Of a stretch of DNA of 38,958 nucleotides, positions 16,320 to 25,625 are shown one piece after another. Position 1 is the first letter of the stretch. Each line of letters opens with the position of its first letter. The stretch is from contig JAUSMU010000125.1 in NCBI GenBank assembly GCA_030645995.1, positions 1 to 38,958 of the forward strand, given 5' to 3'. The stretch is from Gammaproteobacteria bacterium. GTDB lineage: Bacteria; Pseudomonadota; Gammaproteobacteria; Pseudomonadales; Pseudohongiellaceae. The position numbers were made by a program, and so were the translations under genes. The notes below the pieces were generated by a model, which saw only the letters and a program-made list of their open reading frames with translations, was not told the origin of the DNA and did not search any database.

Positions 16320-17507
16320 TCAGTGGGCGGCGTCCACCGGCACCAGCAGCCGAAAGCTCAGCAATGAGATCGCGGCCGCCGCCAGCATCAGCACCAGCAT
16401 CGGGTAGACCGTTCCGTTGAAGATCAGCGCCACCGTCTGTGCCGCCACCGCCGAGAACCCCATCTGCATGAAGCCCGTGAGCCCCGAAGCACTGCCCGCC
16501 ATGTGTGGCGCCGCGTTGATGGCACCCGCCTGCGCGTTGGGCAGCGTGATGCCGTTGCCGAAGATCGCCAGCGCAATCGGCAGGAACAGCGCCGCCGGGT
16601 GATGCAATCCGAACAGTTGCAGGACAATGGCGAGGCTGATGCCAGCCAGCGAAATTTGCGAACCGTAATCGATCATGCGCTGAATGCCGAACTTGCGCCC
16701 GTAGTAGCGCGTCACGTAATTGCCGATCATGAAGCCCAGCGGAATCATGATGAAGTAGTAGCCGTACTCCGTGGCCGGTCGCTCGAACACGCTGACCATG
16801 ATCTCCGGCGCGGCGGAAATGAAACTGAAGAACACCACCGATACGAATGCCACGCTCAGCGAGTAACCCTGAAAGACCCGCACACGCATCAACGCGTTAT
16901 AGCAGCGCAGCATGTCGCCGACGCCAGTGAAGATCGTCGGCTCGCGCAGCGTCTCCGGTAATGCATAAAACAGCATGCCGAGCAGCAGCGCGCTGATGAT
17001 CGCCACGAGTATGAACACCGAATGCCAGTCCAGCCGCACCATCAGCTCGCCACCCACGGCGGGCGACAGCATGGGCATCACCACCATCACCATGACCAGC
17101 GTGGCGATCACCGAAGCAGCCTCGCGCGCGTCATAGACATCGCGCACGATCGCGCGTGCCACCACCATGCCTACAGCGCCACCGGCAGCCTGCACGATGC
17201 GGCCGGCAATCAGCAGTTCGATGCTGGGCGCCAGTACGCACAGGATGGAGCCGATGATGGTGATGATCATCCCGGCCATCAAGACCGGCTTGCGTCCGTA
17301 GCGGTCCGAGAGCGGGCCATAGGCGAGCGTAGCGACGGCAATCGCCGCCATCGATAGGCTGAGCGTCAGTTGCGCCACCGCCGCGCTGACCGCGAAACTC
17401 TCCTTGATAATGGGGATTGCGGGCAACAGGATCTGCATGGCGACGGGGCCGAGTGCCGAGACCATGGCCAGCAGCAGGATGAGTCCTTTGGAGAGGTGGG
17501 TGGTCAT
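16320..17507 (-). CDS. MFS multidrug exporter, Bcr/CflA-like
   Basis: A 395-residue major facilitator protein with about 12 membrane helices. The DHA1 (drug:H+ antiporter) signatures are visible: LAYGPLSDRYGRKPVL between helices 2 and 3, and GRIVQAAGGAVGMVVARAIVRDVYD, which is characteristic of the Bcr/CflA group. The motif-C-like LSPAVGGELM follows. Its ATG overlaps the stop of the upstream TPR gene (ATGA), so it is the last gene of the MoxR-type operon. Substrate is unknown. It is convergent with the Na/Pi cotransporter, with 30 bases between stops. Confidence 0.88.
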   Translation of the reverse strand: MTTHLSKGLILLLAMVSALGPVAMQILLPAIPIIKESFAVSAAVAQLTLSLSMAAIAVATLAYGPLSDRYGRKPVLMAGMIITIIGSILCVLAPSIELLIAGRIVQAAGGAVGMVVARAIVRDVYDAREAASVIATLVMVMVVMPMLSPAVGGELMVRLDWHSVFILVAIISALLLGMLFYALPETLREPTIFTGVGDMLRCYNALMRVRVFQGYSLSVAFVSVVFFSFISAAPEIMVSVFERPATEYGYYFIMIPLGFMIGNYVTRYYGRKFGIQRMIDYGSQISLAGISLAIVLQLFGLHHPAALFLPIALAIFGNGITLPNAQAGAINAAPHMAGSASGLTGFMQMGFSAVAAQTVALIFNGTVYPMLVLMLAAAAISLLSFRLLVPVDAAH

Positions 17508-19585
17508 TGCAGAACTGCATCCCGGTTGCGTTGCACAGTGGCGTTGTTCTGGGAACTGAGAATCACGCTGGACCCCATCAGCGCCATGCGCTGGGTCTGG
17601 CTGATTTCAATGCCGGGACCGAACGTGCGGTTATGGAACGTCTTCACCAGTTGCTGCGCCGGGGTGAGGGCTTCGGCCTCGCCATCGACGCCGATCTCCA
17701 GCGTGGTGACCTCACCCATCTGCAGGCATGACAAAGGCGAGCCGCCACGGGTGCTCAGGCACAGTGTCAGGTCGCTCTGCGGGAAGACTTCCAGCAGCAG
17801 GCCGTCGGGGTGATTGCGAAAGCGCGGCGAGCTTTCCAGATAACCGATGACCTCGCGCACGAACTCGTCGTCGACACCAGTGATATGCACCGGAAGCGCG
17901 AGGCCGAGTCGGCGAATGACGCTCGGATCCCATTCCAGTGCCTGCTCATAGCTGCTGAGGGCGATCTCCGTCTCGCCCAGACGCCACGCGGCATCGGCGA
18001 TGCGGGCAGCCAGGCGCGCCTTGAGCAGGACCTCCTGCGTTGGCAGCATGTTCATGGCACGGCCGGCGTGCTCGATGGTCAGCAGATCCTGCCCACGCAG
18101 TGCAGTGATCTCGGCGTGATAGGCGTGGTAGTAACCTTCGTTGAGGCTGAAGGCGCCCGCTGCCAGAGTCTGTTCCAGCACCGAGGACATCACGCCCTCG
18201 CCGATGATCGACACCAGTTCCGGCTCCACCCACTCGGGGATGTGCACGTCTAGCGGGGCATAAGGGCGCAGACGGTTCTGCAGCGTGGTGGTGTTGGCAA
18301 ACAGCGCCGCCGCGTGACGGGCTGAGCGCCAGGATTTGAAGCGCAGGCTCAGTGCCTCGGCGCGTGCGCTCAGAGATTCGGGGAATGGGAGGATGGCAAC
18401 CTCCTCCAGCTTCATCTCGTAGGCAGTCTGATTGGCCATGTGATTGATGAGCGCGGCGATGGAATCCTTCTGCGCCTCGTCGGCACTGTAGGAGCCGGTG
18501 CGGTCTGGCTGATTGAGTGCGGTGGCGCTGAGCGTCGCCGCGTCCTCGGGATAGCCAGTCAGAATCAGCAGCGCGGCACTCACCAGAAAATGTTCGGCGC
18601 GGTTCATCACCCCGACAATGGGCTCCTGGTTGTCGCGCCACACCAGCAGGTTGTCCAGCGCGGTGCGTGCCTCCTCGAAACGCCCTTGATTCATGTACAG
18701 ATAGAGCAGGTTGATCCACGGATCGCCGACGCTGTCCGGGTTCAGATAACGGGAAGCGCGGGTCAGGTAGTCTTCGGCTTCCTCCATGCGCAGCATACTC
18801 AGTGCGACTTCGGAGGCGTTGAGCAGGTAGACGGTATCGACCACACCGTTCTCGTCCTCGGCGACGGCCTCATCCTCGCTGATGGATTTGTCACAGGCTT
18901 CCAGTGACTCGGCCGGACGCAGGCTGGCCAGCTCCACCGCGCACAGTGTGTTCCAGGCGCGGCTGCGCTCGCGCACGTCGTTGCTGGTGTTGAGCACCAG
19001 ATTGGCGCTGGTACGAGCCTCGTCCCATTTCTGCATCTTGATCAGCGGCCAGCCGCGAAACGATTCCACCTCCTGTCCGTACACCGCCTCAATCTTGTCG
19101 AGATAGTCGAGGGAGGCTTGCTGATTGCCCATCAGTTGATGGACATAGGACAGCTGTGAGAGCGCGAGGTAGTGCCACTCGGCCCCGCCGTCGGCCATTG
19201 CCCGCCCGAGCGAGGTGTAGTTGGTCAACTCCTCGGCGCGCGCGAGATGAAAGAGTCCGCGTGCCAGGTTGCCCTCGACACGGATCAGCACCTCGGCGAG
19301 GGCGAATTGAGCGGCGGCCGAGTTGGGTTGCTCGGCAATCCAGCGCTGCGCCAGCTCGCGTGCGCGGACATTTTCCTTGAGGGTGAGGGCGTCGCAGATC
19401 TCCAGTGCGCGCTGCTCGGTGATGCCGAGCATGCCGAAGCACAACGTGGGCGTGCCGGGGATGTTGAAGCCGTCGAGGTCGTTCTGGGCGAAGGCAGGCA
19501 CTGCGACGCCGATCAGAAGGCCAGCAATCAATCCAATCTGCCTCCAAACGCCTCTGTGCCCCTGTGGGAGCGTACCCGAGGGCAT
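17504..19585 (-). CDS. Exported TPR-repeat protein in MoxR operon
   Basis: A protein of 693 residues from ATG 19585, with a Sec-type signal whose hydrophobic core is LIAGLLIGVAVPAFA, cut before QNDLDG. The rest is a helical repeat solenoid with TPR-like pairs (ALEICDALTLKENVRARELAQRW, AAQFALAEVLIRVEGNLARGL, AEDYLTRASRYL, EIALSSYEQALEWDPS). MoxR operons often encode periplasmic TPR proteins, seen as assembly partners; the function here is inferred only. Start choice is difficult. The frame is open upstream to a GTG at 19708 that overlaps the moxR stop, but that stretch is mostly REP sequence. ATG 19585 lies inside the REP arm, and TTG 19535 is another option with GGAGG upstream. Confidence 0.75.
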   Translation of the reverse strand: MPSGTLPQGHRGVWRQIGLIAGLLIGVAVPAFAQNDLDGFNIPGTPTLCFGMLGITEQRALEICDALTLKENVRARELAQRWIAEQPNSAAAQFALAEVLIRVEGNLARGLFHLARAEELTNYTSLGRAMADGGAEWHYLALSQLSYVHQLMGNQQASLDYLDKIEAVYGQEVESFRGWPLIKMQKWDEARTSANLVLNTSNDVRERSRAWNTLCAVELASLRPAESLEACDKSISEDEAVAEDENGVVDTVYLLNASEVALSMLRMEEAEDYLTRASRYLNPDSVGDPWINLLYLYMNQGRFEEARTALDNLLVWRDNQEPIVGVMNRAEHFLVSAALLILTGYPEDAATLSATALNQPDRTGSYSADEAQKDSIAALINHMANQTAYEMKLEEVAILPFPESLSARAEALSLRFKSWRSARHAAALFANTTTLQNRLRPYAPLDVHIPEWVEPELVSIIGEGVMSSVLEQTLAAGAFSLNEGYYHAYHAEITALRGQDLLTIEHAGRAMNMLPTQEVLLKARLAARIADAAWRLGETEIALSSYEQALEWDPSVIRRLGLALPVHITGVDDEFVREVIGYLESSPRFRNHPDGLLLEVFPQSDLTLCLSTRGGSPLSCLQMGEVTTLEIGVDGEAEALTPAQQLVKTFHNRTFGPGIEISQTQRMALMGSSVILSSQNNATVQRNRDAVLQ

Positions 19586-19672
19586 AAAGGCCCGCCCGCG
19601 ATCAGCCGTGGCACGCTGTCGCCCTAAACGCAGGCGCGGCAATATCCCATCGCGGGCAGGGCCCGCTCCCAC
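19564..19672. repeat. REP-like pair, long arm plus short Pseudomonas-like arm
   Basis: A long arm (19564-19602), starting GTGGGAGCGTACCCGAGG and ending GCCCGCGAT, faces a short inverted arm (19649-19672) that reads GTGGGAGCGGGCCCTGCC then CGCGAT on the other strand. The short arm resembles the classical Pseudomonas REP core. The pair lies between moxR and the TPR gene and contains the TPR gene's probable ATG. Confidence 0.88.
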
Positions 19673-19704
19673 AGGAGGTGAGTTATACGCAGAGCGTGGC
19701 CTTG

Positions 19705-20850
19705 TCACTGCAGCGTCGTCCGCGCGAGTTGTTCCATGGGTTCACGCATGCAGTCGTGCAGCACCTTGCCGAGATCGGCGACGCCGGGGGCCAGCTCGAC
19801 GCGGTGGCCGAGCACGCGGGGTAGCAGTGTCTCGATGTCCTCGGCGCTCACGAAGCTGCGGCCGCGCAGGGCGGCCAGCACCTGCAGGGCGGGCATCAGC
19901 AACACCATGCTGCGGGTGGAGTTGCCCTGCAGCACGCGCTCGTCGCTGCGCAAGTTGCGGGAGATATCCACCAGCGCGGTCTTGATGGCGCGGGCGATTA
20001 CCACATCCTGATCGATCACCTCGCGAGCCATCAGCACCTCGCTGCGGGTCACCTGGTGGAGTGACCCGTGAGCCCGCTGCTGACTCTGATCGCGGCGCGT
20101 CTTGTAGGTGTCCAGCACATCCAGCTCGGCGTCGCGTTCGATGTGCTTCATCGTGATCTTGAACAGGAAACGGTCCAGCTGCGGCGTGGGCAGCGGATAG
20201 GTGCCCACCAGGTCGAGCGGGTTCTGGGTCGCAATCACGAAGAACAATTTGTCCAAACGGTAGGTGGTGTTGTCGACCGTTACCTGCTTCTCGCCCATGG
20301 CCTCCAGCATCGCCGACTGCACCTTCGGCGAGGTGCGGTTGATCTCGTCCGCCAGCACGACATGCGCGAACAACGGACCGTGGCGGAAATGGAAGCTGTT
20401 GGTGCTGGTGTCGAACACCGAGCCGCCGGTCACGTCCGAGGGCAGCAGGTCTGGCGTGAACTGGATGCGGCGGAAGGGCACGATGGCGGCAGCGACGTCG
20501 TCGGCCTGCTCTTGCAGTGGCGTGATGATCGCCTCGCCCAGCGCCTTGGCGAGTGTGGTCTTGCCGGAGCCGGGGAAGTCTTCCAACAGCACGTGGCCGT
20601 CGGCGATCAGCGCGATGATCGCCAGCTCGATGACATCGTCACGTCCCAGCACCTGGCTGCGCACGGCGCCGCTCAGACGGTTGAGGACCGCGACGGCCTG
20701 TTGCAGGCGCGCGGATTGCGCGGCGACGCCTGCGGGGGCAGAGGTCGTCAGCGCTTCGCTTCTGTCGGCCGTTTCTGTCACTTCTACGTTCTCGTTTGCG
20801 CTCTCGATTGTGCTCTCAATTGCGTTCGCGCTTGTGGCTTCCAGGGTCAT
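19705..20850 (-). CDS. MoxR-family AAA+ ATPase
   Basis: A cytoplasmic AAA+ chaperone-like ATPase of 381 residues. It has Walker A LLEDFPGSGKTTLAKAL, the FTPDLLPSDVTGG segment, Walker B HVVLADEINRTSPKVQSAMLEAM, sensor 1 FVIATQNPLDLVGTYPLPTPQLDRF, and the C-terminal lid with RSMVLLMPALQVLAALRGR and sensor-2-type features. MoxR ATPases act with DUF58 and transglutaminase-like partners in maturing or activating other proteins. The first 45 residues are a Ser/Glu/Ala-rich tail without a family match. GGAGA lies upstream of the ATG. The stop overlaps a GTG in the TPR gene's frame (GTGA). Confidence 0.95.
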   Translation of the reverse strand: MTLEATSANAIESTIESANENVEVTETADRSEALTTSAPAGVAAQSARLQQAVAVLNRLSGAVRSQVLGRDDVIELAIIALIADGHVLLEDFPGSGKTTLAKALGEAIITPLQEQADDVAAAIVPFRRIQFTPDLLPSDVTGGSVFDTSTNSFHFRHGPLFAHVVLADEINRTSPKVQSAMLEAMGEKQVTVDNTTYRLDKLFFVIATQNPLDLVGTYPLPTPQLDRFLFKITMKHIERDAELDVLDTYKTRRDQSQQRAHGSLHQVTRSEVLMAREVIDQDVVIARAIKTALVDISRNLRSDERVLQGNSTRSMVLLMPALQVLAALRGRSFVSAEDIETLLPRVLGHRVELAPGVADLGKVLHDCMREPMEQLARTTLQ

Positions 20851-20925
20851 TCAGGGTCTCCGGACTACTTGGTTTTCTCTAAGGTCTGTGTATTGAAAAG
20901 GTTGAGACGGTCGGCGGACGTCGGG

Positions 20926-23175
20926 TCAATGCGTCCTCAACCATGCAAAGGGATCGAGGACGGCGAGCACGCGCTTCCACCAGGGAATGTGGCTGCCGAT
21001 TTCTTCGCGGATGCGGTTTTGCAGGGCTAGCCAGTCGGGGGTGGCCGTCGTTGCAGCGTGATCCTGAGCTTGATCGGGAGCGTGTGCCAAGGGCAATCGC
21101 GGCTGGGCCTTTATGCCCTCGGGTACGCTCCCACAGGGGCCCAGGGCGGCGTAGAGGTGGGAGGCGGTCATCGTGGCGAAGGATGGGGTCATCGTGCTGA
21201 GGCGGCGGGCGAAAGCCTCGCGGCTCTCGCCGTAGCGGCGGCGCTGGCCCAGTGCGGAGAGCATGTCCAGGGTGGCGCGGTAGCTCAGGCGGTAGCGCAG
21301 CGCCGGATCGGCAAATTGTGGGGCGCGCAGGCGGTAGACTTTCACGACGTAACCACCCAGCAACGCGAGCAACAGCGCGGCGACCAGCGTCTGCACCAGC
21401 ACGGTCAGCGGGAATGGCTCGTCCTGCTGGGAGCTGATGAACTCGTCGAACGCAGCCTCGTCGCGCAGCATGTCGCCGAGCAGCTGCTGCAGGCTGTTCT
21501 GCGGGTCCACGGACATGTCCACCAAGGTGCGCCCCGGGGCCGGATCGACGATCACCCAGCCCACGCCGTCCAGAAAAATCTCCGGCCAGGCATGACCATT
21601 GATGGCCTGAATCAGCAGCGAAGAGCCTCCGGCGCGATTGCTGGCCGGCACCGAGTAGCCGATGCCCACGCGGGCCGGGATGCCGATACTGCGGTACATG
21701 TAGGTGGCGGCGAAGGAGAAGTGCATACAGTAGCCGGTCAGGTCACCGAACAGGAACGAGGCTGCCGGGTCCTCGGCATAGGCGTGTTCATTCTTGTGGC
21801 TGTAGCTGCCGTTGCGGTCGAGGTAGTCCTTGATCGCCAGCGCCTTGGCATAGGGATCGTCGGCATAGCCGGGGCGCAGGTCCTGCAATATGGTCTCGGC
21901 CAGTTCGCGGTAGCGCGGGTCGTCGGGCAGCTCCAGATAAGCCTGACGCTGCGCGGGCGTCCAGTCGGGATCACCGGCGGTACGGCCTATCAGATCGGGA
22001 AATTCGAGCAGCGGCACCATCGAGTAGGCGTCGTAGGTCTGTTTGAAGCGCAGGTTGTTGGGGTTGGGCGTGTTCTCGAAGGCCACCGGCGTGTCCAGCC
22101 CGAACGGCGTGCGGTGCGGGGCGAGCAGGCCGATGGTGGTGCGCACAGCCTGACGCTTGTCCGGCAATGGCAGCGGCTCTTCGATGTCGGCGCGTACGGG
22201 CGGGAAGTGCGTGATCAGATCTTCATCGAGATCATCCCGGTCCGTCACCGCCAGTATGGTGCCATTGAATTCGGTGTAGGCGGATTCGCGGAAATAATAC
22301 GAGCCACCGGCTGGCTCGTAGTCATCGCGGAACAGCACGATGGCCACAGGGGCCTCCTTGTCGCTGGCGTCATTCTCGCCATCGCGGAAGGGGTTGTCCT
22401 GCTCGGCCGCACTGCCTTCGGCGCGCGCGGCACCGGTCAAGCCCAGGTCGTCGGTCAGGCGTGGGGAGGGCAAGCCGAACAGTTGCACGTAGGCCAGCAG
22501 GCTGAAACACAGCAGCCCCAGCACGGTGAAGTGATAGGGCAGGCGGCGGTGATTGTTCTCCATCATCAGCAACCCGGCAAGAGCCAGCACCGCTCCGCAG
22601 CCCAGCGCCATGAGGATGGAGCTGGGGTCGATGCCACGGGTGAGGGCGTAATCGCCGATGAAGAAGGGGCGGTGAATCATGCCCTGCCGATGTGCGGCCA
22701 GGGTGATGACGAAGGCGGCGGCGACAAACAGGATCTCCGTCACCCGGCCATAGCTGGTGCGATGCGCGAGGGTGCGCAGCAGGGCGGTCAGCGCGGCGGC
22801 GAACAGGAACCACTGCAGGACCTCGCCGATCTCATAGGTCAGCAGCGGGGGAATCAGGCTGGCGATGGTCAGGCTGCCGGTGATGACGCTACTCAGGAAC
22901 ACGCCGACGCACAGCAGCACCAGGGTGAAGACGGCGATCACGCTCAGGCGCAGGTCCCGCAGGGGCGGGCGGTTAATAAGCCCGTCGATCAGGTAGCAGG
23001 AGAACAGGCAGCCGACGAAGGCCGCCACCGAACCGCTCTCGCTGGTCAGCGACAGGCTCAGCACCCAGTAGCTGGAGGCAATGATCGCCGCCCGCAGGCT
23101 GGAGGGCAGCAGCTGGCTGAGGATGGAGTCCTGTGATGTCGTCTGTGTTCTGTTGTGCATGTGCGTGTCTCTCAC
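20926..23175 (-). CDS. TgpA-like membrane transglutaminase with DUF4129-like C-terminus
   Basis: A 749-residue inner-membrane protein: about six hydrophobic segments in residues 20-240, a periplasmic transglutaminase-like domain, one more membrane segment (near 600, FPLTVLVQTLVAALLLALLGGYVV), and a cytoplasmic DUF4129-like tail. The catalytic triad is present: Cys in LTGYCMHFSFAATYMYRSIG, His in NGHAWPEIFL and Asp in GWVIVDPAPGR. TgpA of Pseudomonas is essential and lies in a comparable DUF58/MoxR setting. The start is a GTG overlapping the DUF58 stop; ATG 23160 is possible. An in-frame REP element (21094-21134) adds about 14 residues (LGPCGSVPEGIKAQPR region) within the C-terminal tail. Confidence 0.9.
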   Translation of the reverse strand: MRDTHMHNRTQTTSQDSILSQLLPSSLRAAIIASSYWVLSLSLTSESGSVAAFVGCLFSCYLIDGLINRPPLRDLRLSVIAVFTLVLLCVGVFLSSVITGSLTIASLIPPLLTYEIGEVLQWFLFAAALTALLRTLAHRTSYGRVTEILFVAAAFVITLAAHRQGMIHRPFFIGDYALTRGIDPSSILMALGCGAVLALAGLLMMENNHRRLPYHFTVLGLLCFSLLAYVQLFGLPSPRLTDDLGLTGAARAEGSAAEQDNPFRDGENDASDKEAPVAIVLFRDDYEPAGGSYYFRESAYTEFNGTILAVTDRDDLDEDLITHFPPVRADIEEPLPLPDKRQAVRTTIGLLAPHRTPFGLDTPVAFENTPNPNNLRFKQTYDAYSMVPLLEFPDLIGRTAGDPDWTPAQRQAYLELPDDPRYRELAETILQDLRPGYADDPYAKALAIKDYLDRNGSYSHKNEHAYAEDPAASFLFGDLTGYCMHFSFAATYMYRSIGIPARVGIGYSVPASNRAGGSSLLIQAINGHAWPEIFLDGVGWVIVDPAPGRTLVDMSVDPQNSLQQLLGDMLRDEAAFDEFISSQQDEPFPLTVLVQTLVAALLLALLGGYVVKVYRLRAPQFADPALRYRLSYRATLDMLSALGQRRRYGESREAFARRLSTMTPSFATMTASHLYAALGPCGSVPEGIKAQPRLPLAHAPDQAQDHAATTATPDWLALQNRIREEIGSHIPWWKRVLAVLDPFAWLRTH
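21094..21134 (-). repeat. Single long REP-like element inside the tgpA-like gene
   Basis: On the minus strand it begins GTGGGAGCGTACCCGAGG, contains GGGCATAAAGGCCC and ends CCGCGATTG, agreeing with the other long copies. It is in frame inside the transglutaminase gene's 3' part and introduces no stop codon. Confidence 0.9.
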
Positions 23176-24584
23176 ACCCGGTTCATGCGTTTGTCATAGG
23201 TCAGCCCGGTACGCCGATCTACAACCATGGTCGATTCTACAAGTTGACCGAGTTCCGTCAACAAACGGCTCAGCTCGACGACAGAAGTCGCCTGTCCCTC
23301 GCGTTCGCGCAGTTCACGGTTTGCGGCACTGTCGTTGAACAGCAGCTTCTGCCAGCGTGGGCGCGGCTTGCTGGTAATGAAACCATCCGTCGCCAGCACC
23401 ACCGAGAAGCGCACCCGGAAGCGCCCGATGGTCGCGCGCAGCTGTTGCAGCCAGGGCCCGGTTTCGGCATTCGCAAAGACGATACAGTGCACACTGCCCT
23501 GATTGCCGAAGTGCTGCAGGTACTGGTCGAGTCCGTAGGCGTGCAAGCCGTCCAAAGCGCGCGATTGCGCGATCAGCTCCAGCGCCTCGCCCGTCTGATT
23601 AGTCGGTGTGTCGCCGCCGTCGGCGCAGAACAGCCAATCCTCCCCCAGCGCACCGGTCTCCACCGCGACGCGGGCGACGGCTGCCGCCGCCTCGTCGTGG
23701 GGGCCGGACAGCAGGTAGGCGAGCGTGCGGTTGCTGTGAAACACGCTGCGCTCCGCCAACCGCACGGTCAGGTGCCGGTTGCGCGCATAGACCTTCCACA
23801 TGATGTTGCGCACGGAATCGCCCGGCACATAGGGTCGAATCTCCATACGGTCGCCCTCGGGATGGCCACCGGGGTCGGGAATCCCATCTTCGGACGTGAG
23901 TGAGCGCAACAGAGGTAATGACTTGATGCTGCCGGCCTGCGGCAGCGCCAGCAACTCCCCTTCCTGTGTGAAGCGCCAGGAGAAGCGGCTGAAGCCCAGC
24001 ACGTCGCGCACCGTGAAGCGGCGGGTGATGGTGGGGCTCTTGCAGCGCCGCAGCGGGACGATTTCTTCCTCCCACTGCTGCTCGTCTTCGGACAGACGGT
24101 TGTGAGTCCGGATCGCGTCCGGGCGCACAATTTCCCAGCGCACGCTGATCAACGGCAACCATGGCATGGTGGGCATGGTGAAGCCGGTTTCGTTCGGGTA
24201 ACCCGCCTCCACCTTCATGCGGGCGATGTGGCGTTTCAGAATCACCTGGCGCTCTAGCTGATCGACGATCTGATAGCGCAGCAACAGGCCCCCGAGCAGC
24301 ACGATCACCGTGGAGAACAGGACGATGGCGAGCGCGCAGACGGCGAGCGCGAACACCACCAGATCCATGCGGCCGTAGCCGAAGGTCCGCAGCGCGAACA
24401 TGGCGATGACCAGCACAGCGACGCCCTGCACGGTGAGCGGGAAGCGGTCGCGCAGCAGGCCAAGCAGCTGGCTGACGAGCGCTCGCCACGACTGTGCGCG
24501 AGTCGCACCCTTGTCAGTCGATGTCTGCTGCTGGCGAGGGGAGAGCGCCTCGCCGGAACCACTGTGGTTGGTTCGTAACTGCAT
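23172..24584 (-). CDS. DUF58 domain protein, MoxR/TgpA partner
   Basis: A 470-residue protein with two adjoining membrane segments near the N-terminus (about residues 50-100: LTVQGVAVLVIAMFALRTFGY and LVVFALAVCALAIVLFSTVIVLLG) and a large soluble part. The DUF58 signature is PEGDRMEIRPYVPGDSVRNIMWKVYAR followed by RHLTVRLAERS, after which a VWA-like region follows. Such proteins occur next to MoxR and TgpA genes across bacteria; their exact role is not settled. AAGGG precedes the ATG. It is the first gene of the five-gene minus-strand operon, and its stop overlaps the next gene's GTG. Confidence 0.9.
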   Translation of the reverse strand: MQLRTNHSGSGEALSPRQQQTSTDKGATRAQSWRALVSQLLGLLRDRFPLTVQGVAVLVIAMFALRTFGYGRMDLVVFALAVCALAIVLFSTVIVLLGGLLLRYQIVDQLERQVILKRHIARMKVEAGYPNETGFTMPTMPWLPLISVRWEIVRPDAIRTHNRLSEDEQQWEEEIVPLRRCKSPTITRRFTVRDVLGFSRFSWRFTQEGELLALPQAGSIKSLPLLRSLTSEDGIPDPGGHPEGDRMEIRPYVPGDSVRNIMWKVYARNRHLTVRLAERSVFHSNRTLAYLLSGPHDEAAAAVARVAVETGALGEDWLFCADGGDTPTNQTGEALELIAQSRALDGLHAYGLDQYLQHFGNQGSVHCIVFANAETGPWLQQLRATIGRFRVRFSVVLATDGFITSKPRPRWQKLLFNDSAANRELREREGQATSVVELSRLLTELGQLVESTMVVDRRTGLTYDKRMNRV

Positions 24585-24652
24585 TGAAACCCTTGATGTC
24601 TGAATTACGTCGGAAGAGCTGGCGTGACCTGCAAATTTGCGTGTTTCTTATA

Positions 24653-25603
24653 TCAGGTTTTGGGGCCGAGGTAATACAGGTAGCCGATATATGTCATGAA
24701 CAGGAAGAGACCTTCCAGGCGCCCCAGCCGACGGTGTGTCCATGCCATCGGCAGCAGCAGGATGGCAATGCCCACCATGAGCGCGAAATCGATCCTGCTG
24801 AAATCGGTCGATGAGAGTGGATTGATGAGTGAAGCAACTCCGAGGATTCCGAGAATATTGAAGATGTTGGAACCGACGATATTACCAAGGGCGATATCTG
24901 CTTGTTTGCGCAAAGCGGCGACCACTGAGGTCGCCAGCTCCGGCATGCTGGTGCCGAGCGCTACAATGGTCAGCCCGATCAGTGACTCCGAGACGTTGAA
25001 GAACCGTGCGATATCCACGGCGCTGTCGACCAGCAGCGCCCCTCCTCCTGCCAGCGCGGCGAGCCCCGCCACGATCAGCACCAGACAGAACCAGGTCTTG
25101 TTCATCAGCGCTGGACCTGTCCCGGGCAGGGGTTGTGCGAGCCCTGACACCGCTGCACTTCTGGCGCTGCGATAGCTGTAGAAATTATAAATTATGATGC
25201 CGACAAACAGGAGGACTCCATCCCATTGACCAATCGTGCCATCCAGTGTCATTCCCCAGAGCAGAAGTGACACCCCGATCATGATGGGGATCTGCTCTGT
25301 CAGCAGGGAGGTGTGCACTCGCATGGGTTCAATCATCGCAGCCAGACCAAGGATAAGGGCGATGTTGGCGATGTTCGAACCAATCACGTTGCCAATCGAG
25401 ATGGAACTACTGCCACTGGCAGCGGCTTCCACGCTGACGGCCAGCTCCGGGGCACTGGTGCCGAAGGCGACGATCGTCAGCCCGATTACCAGTGGGGAGA
25501 TGCCCAGGCGTAATGCCAGCGCCGAACTGCCACGCACCAGCCCTTCAGCGCCAATGGTGAGTATTACCAGCCCGCAGATAAACCAGGTGATGGAGATGAT
25601 CAT
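24653..25603 (-). CDS. Na+/Ca2+ antiporter (YrbG/CaCA family)
   Basis: A 316-residue membrane protein with about ten helices and the two inverted alpha repeats of the cation/Ca2+ exchangers: GTSAPELAVSVEA with GNVIGSNIANIALILG, and GTSMPELATSVVAAL with GNIVGSNIFNILGILG. The conserved acidic Glu and Asn residues of both repeats are present, so the protein should be active. It is expected to expel Ca2+ in exchange for Na+ or H+. The start follows the upstream TM2-like gene stop by about 20 bases, in the same direction, so it may be co-transcribed with the TRAP genes. The DUF58 gene follows 68 bases downstream. Confidence 0.93.
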   Translation of the reverse strand: MIISITWFICGLVILTIGAEGLVRGSSALALRLGISPLVIGLTIVAFGTSAPELAVSVEAAASGSSSISIGNVIGSNIANIALILGLAAMIEPMRVHTSLLTEQIPIMIGVSLLLWGMTLDGTIGQWDGVLLFVGIIIYNFYSYRSARSAAVSGLAQPLPGTGPALMNKTWFCLVLIVAGLAALAGGGALLVDSAVDIARFFNVSESLIGLTIVALGTSMPELATSVVAALRKQADIALGNIVGSNIFNILGILGVASLINPLSSTDFSRIDFALMVGIAILLLPMAWTHRRLGRLEGLFLFMTYIGYLYYLGPKT

Positions 25604-25625
25604 GATGGGTGTCCGGCAGTCCGGT

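Noticed and set aside
21058-23136. Long open frame (692 codons) opposite the transglutaminase gene
   Set aside because: It is antisense to a gene with a clear catalytic triad and is rich in His, Gln and Gly, as expected for a shadow frame in GC-rich DNA.
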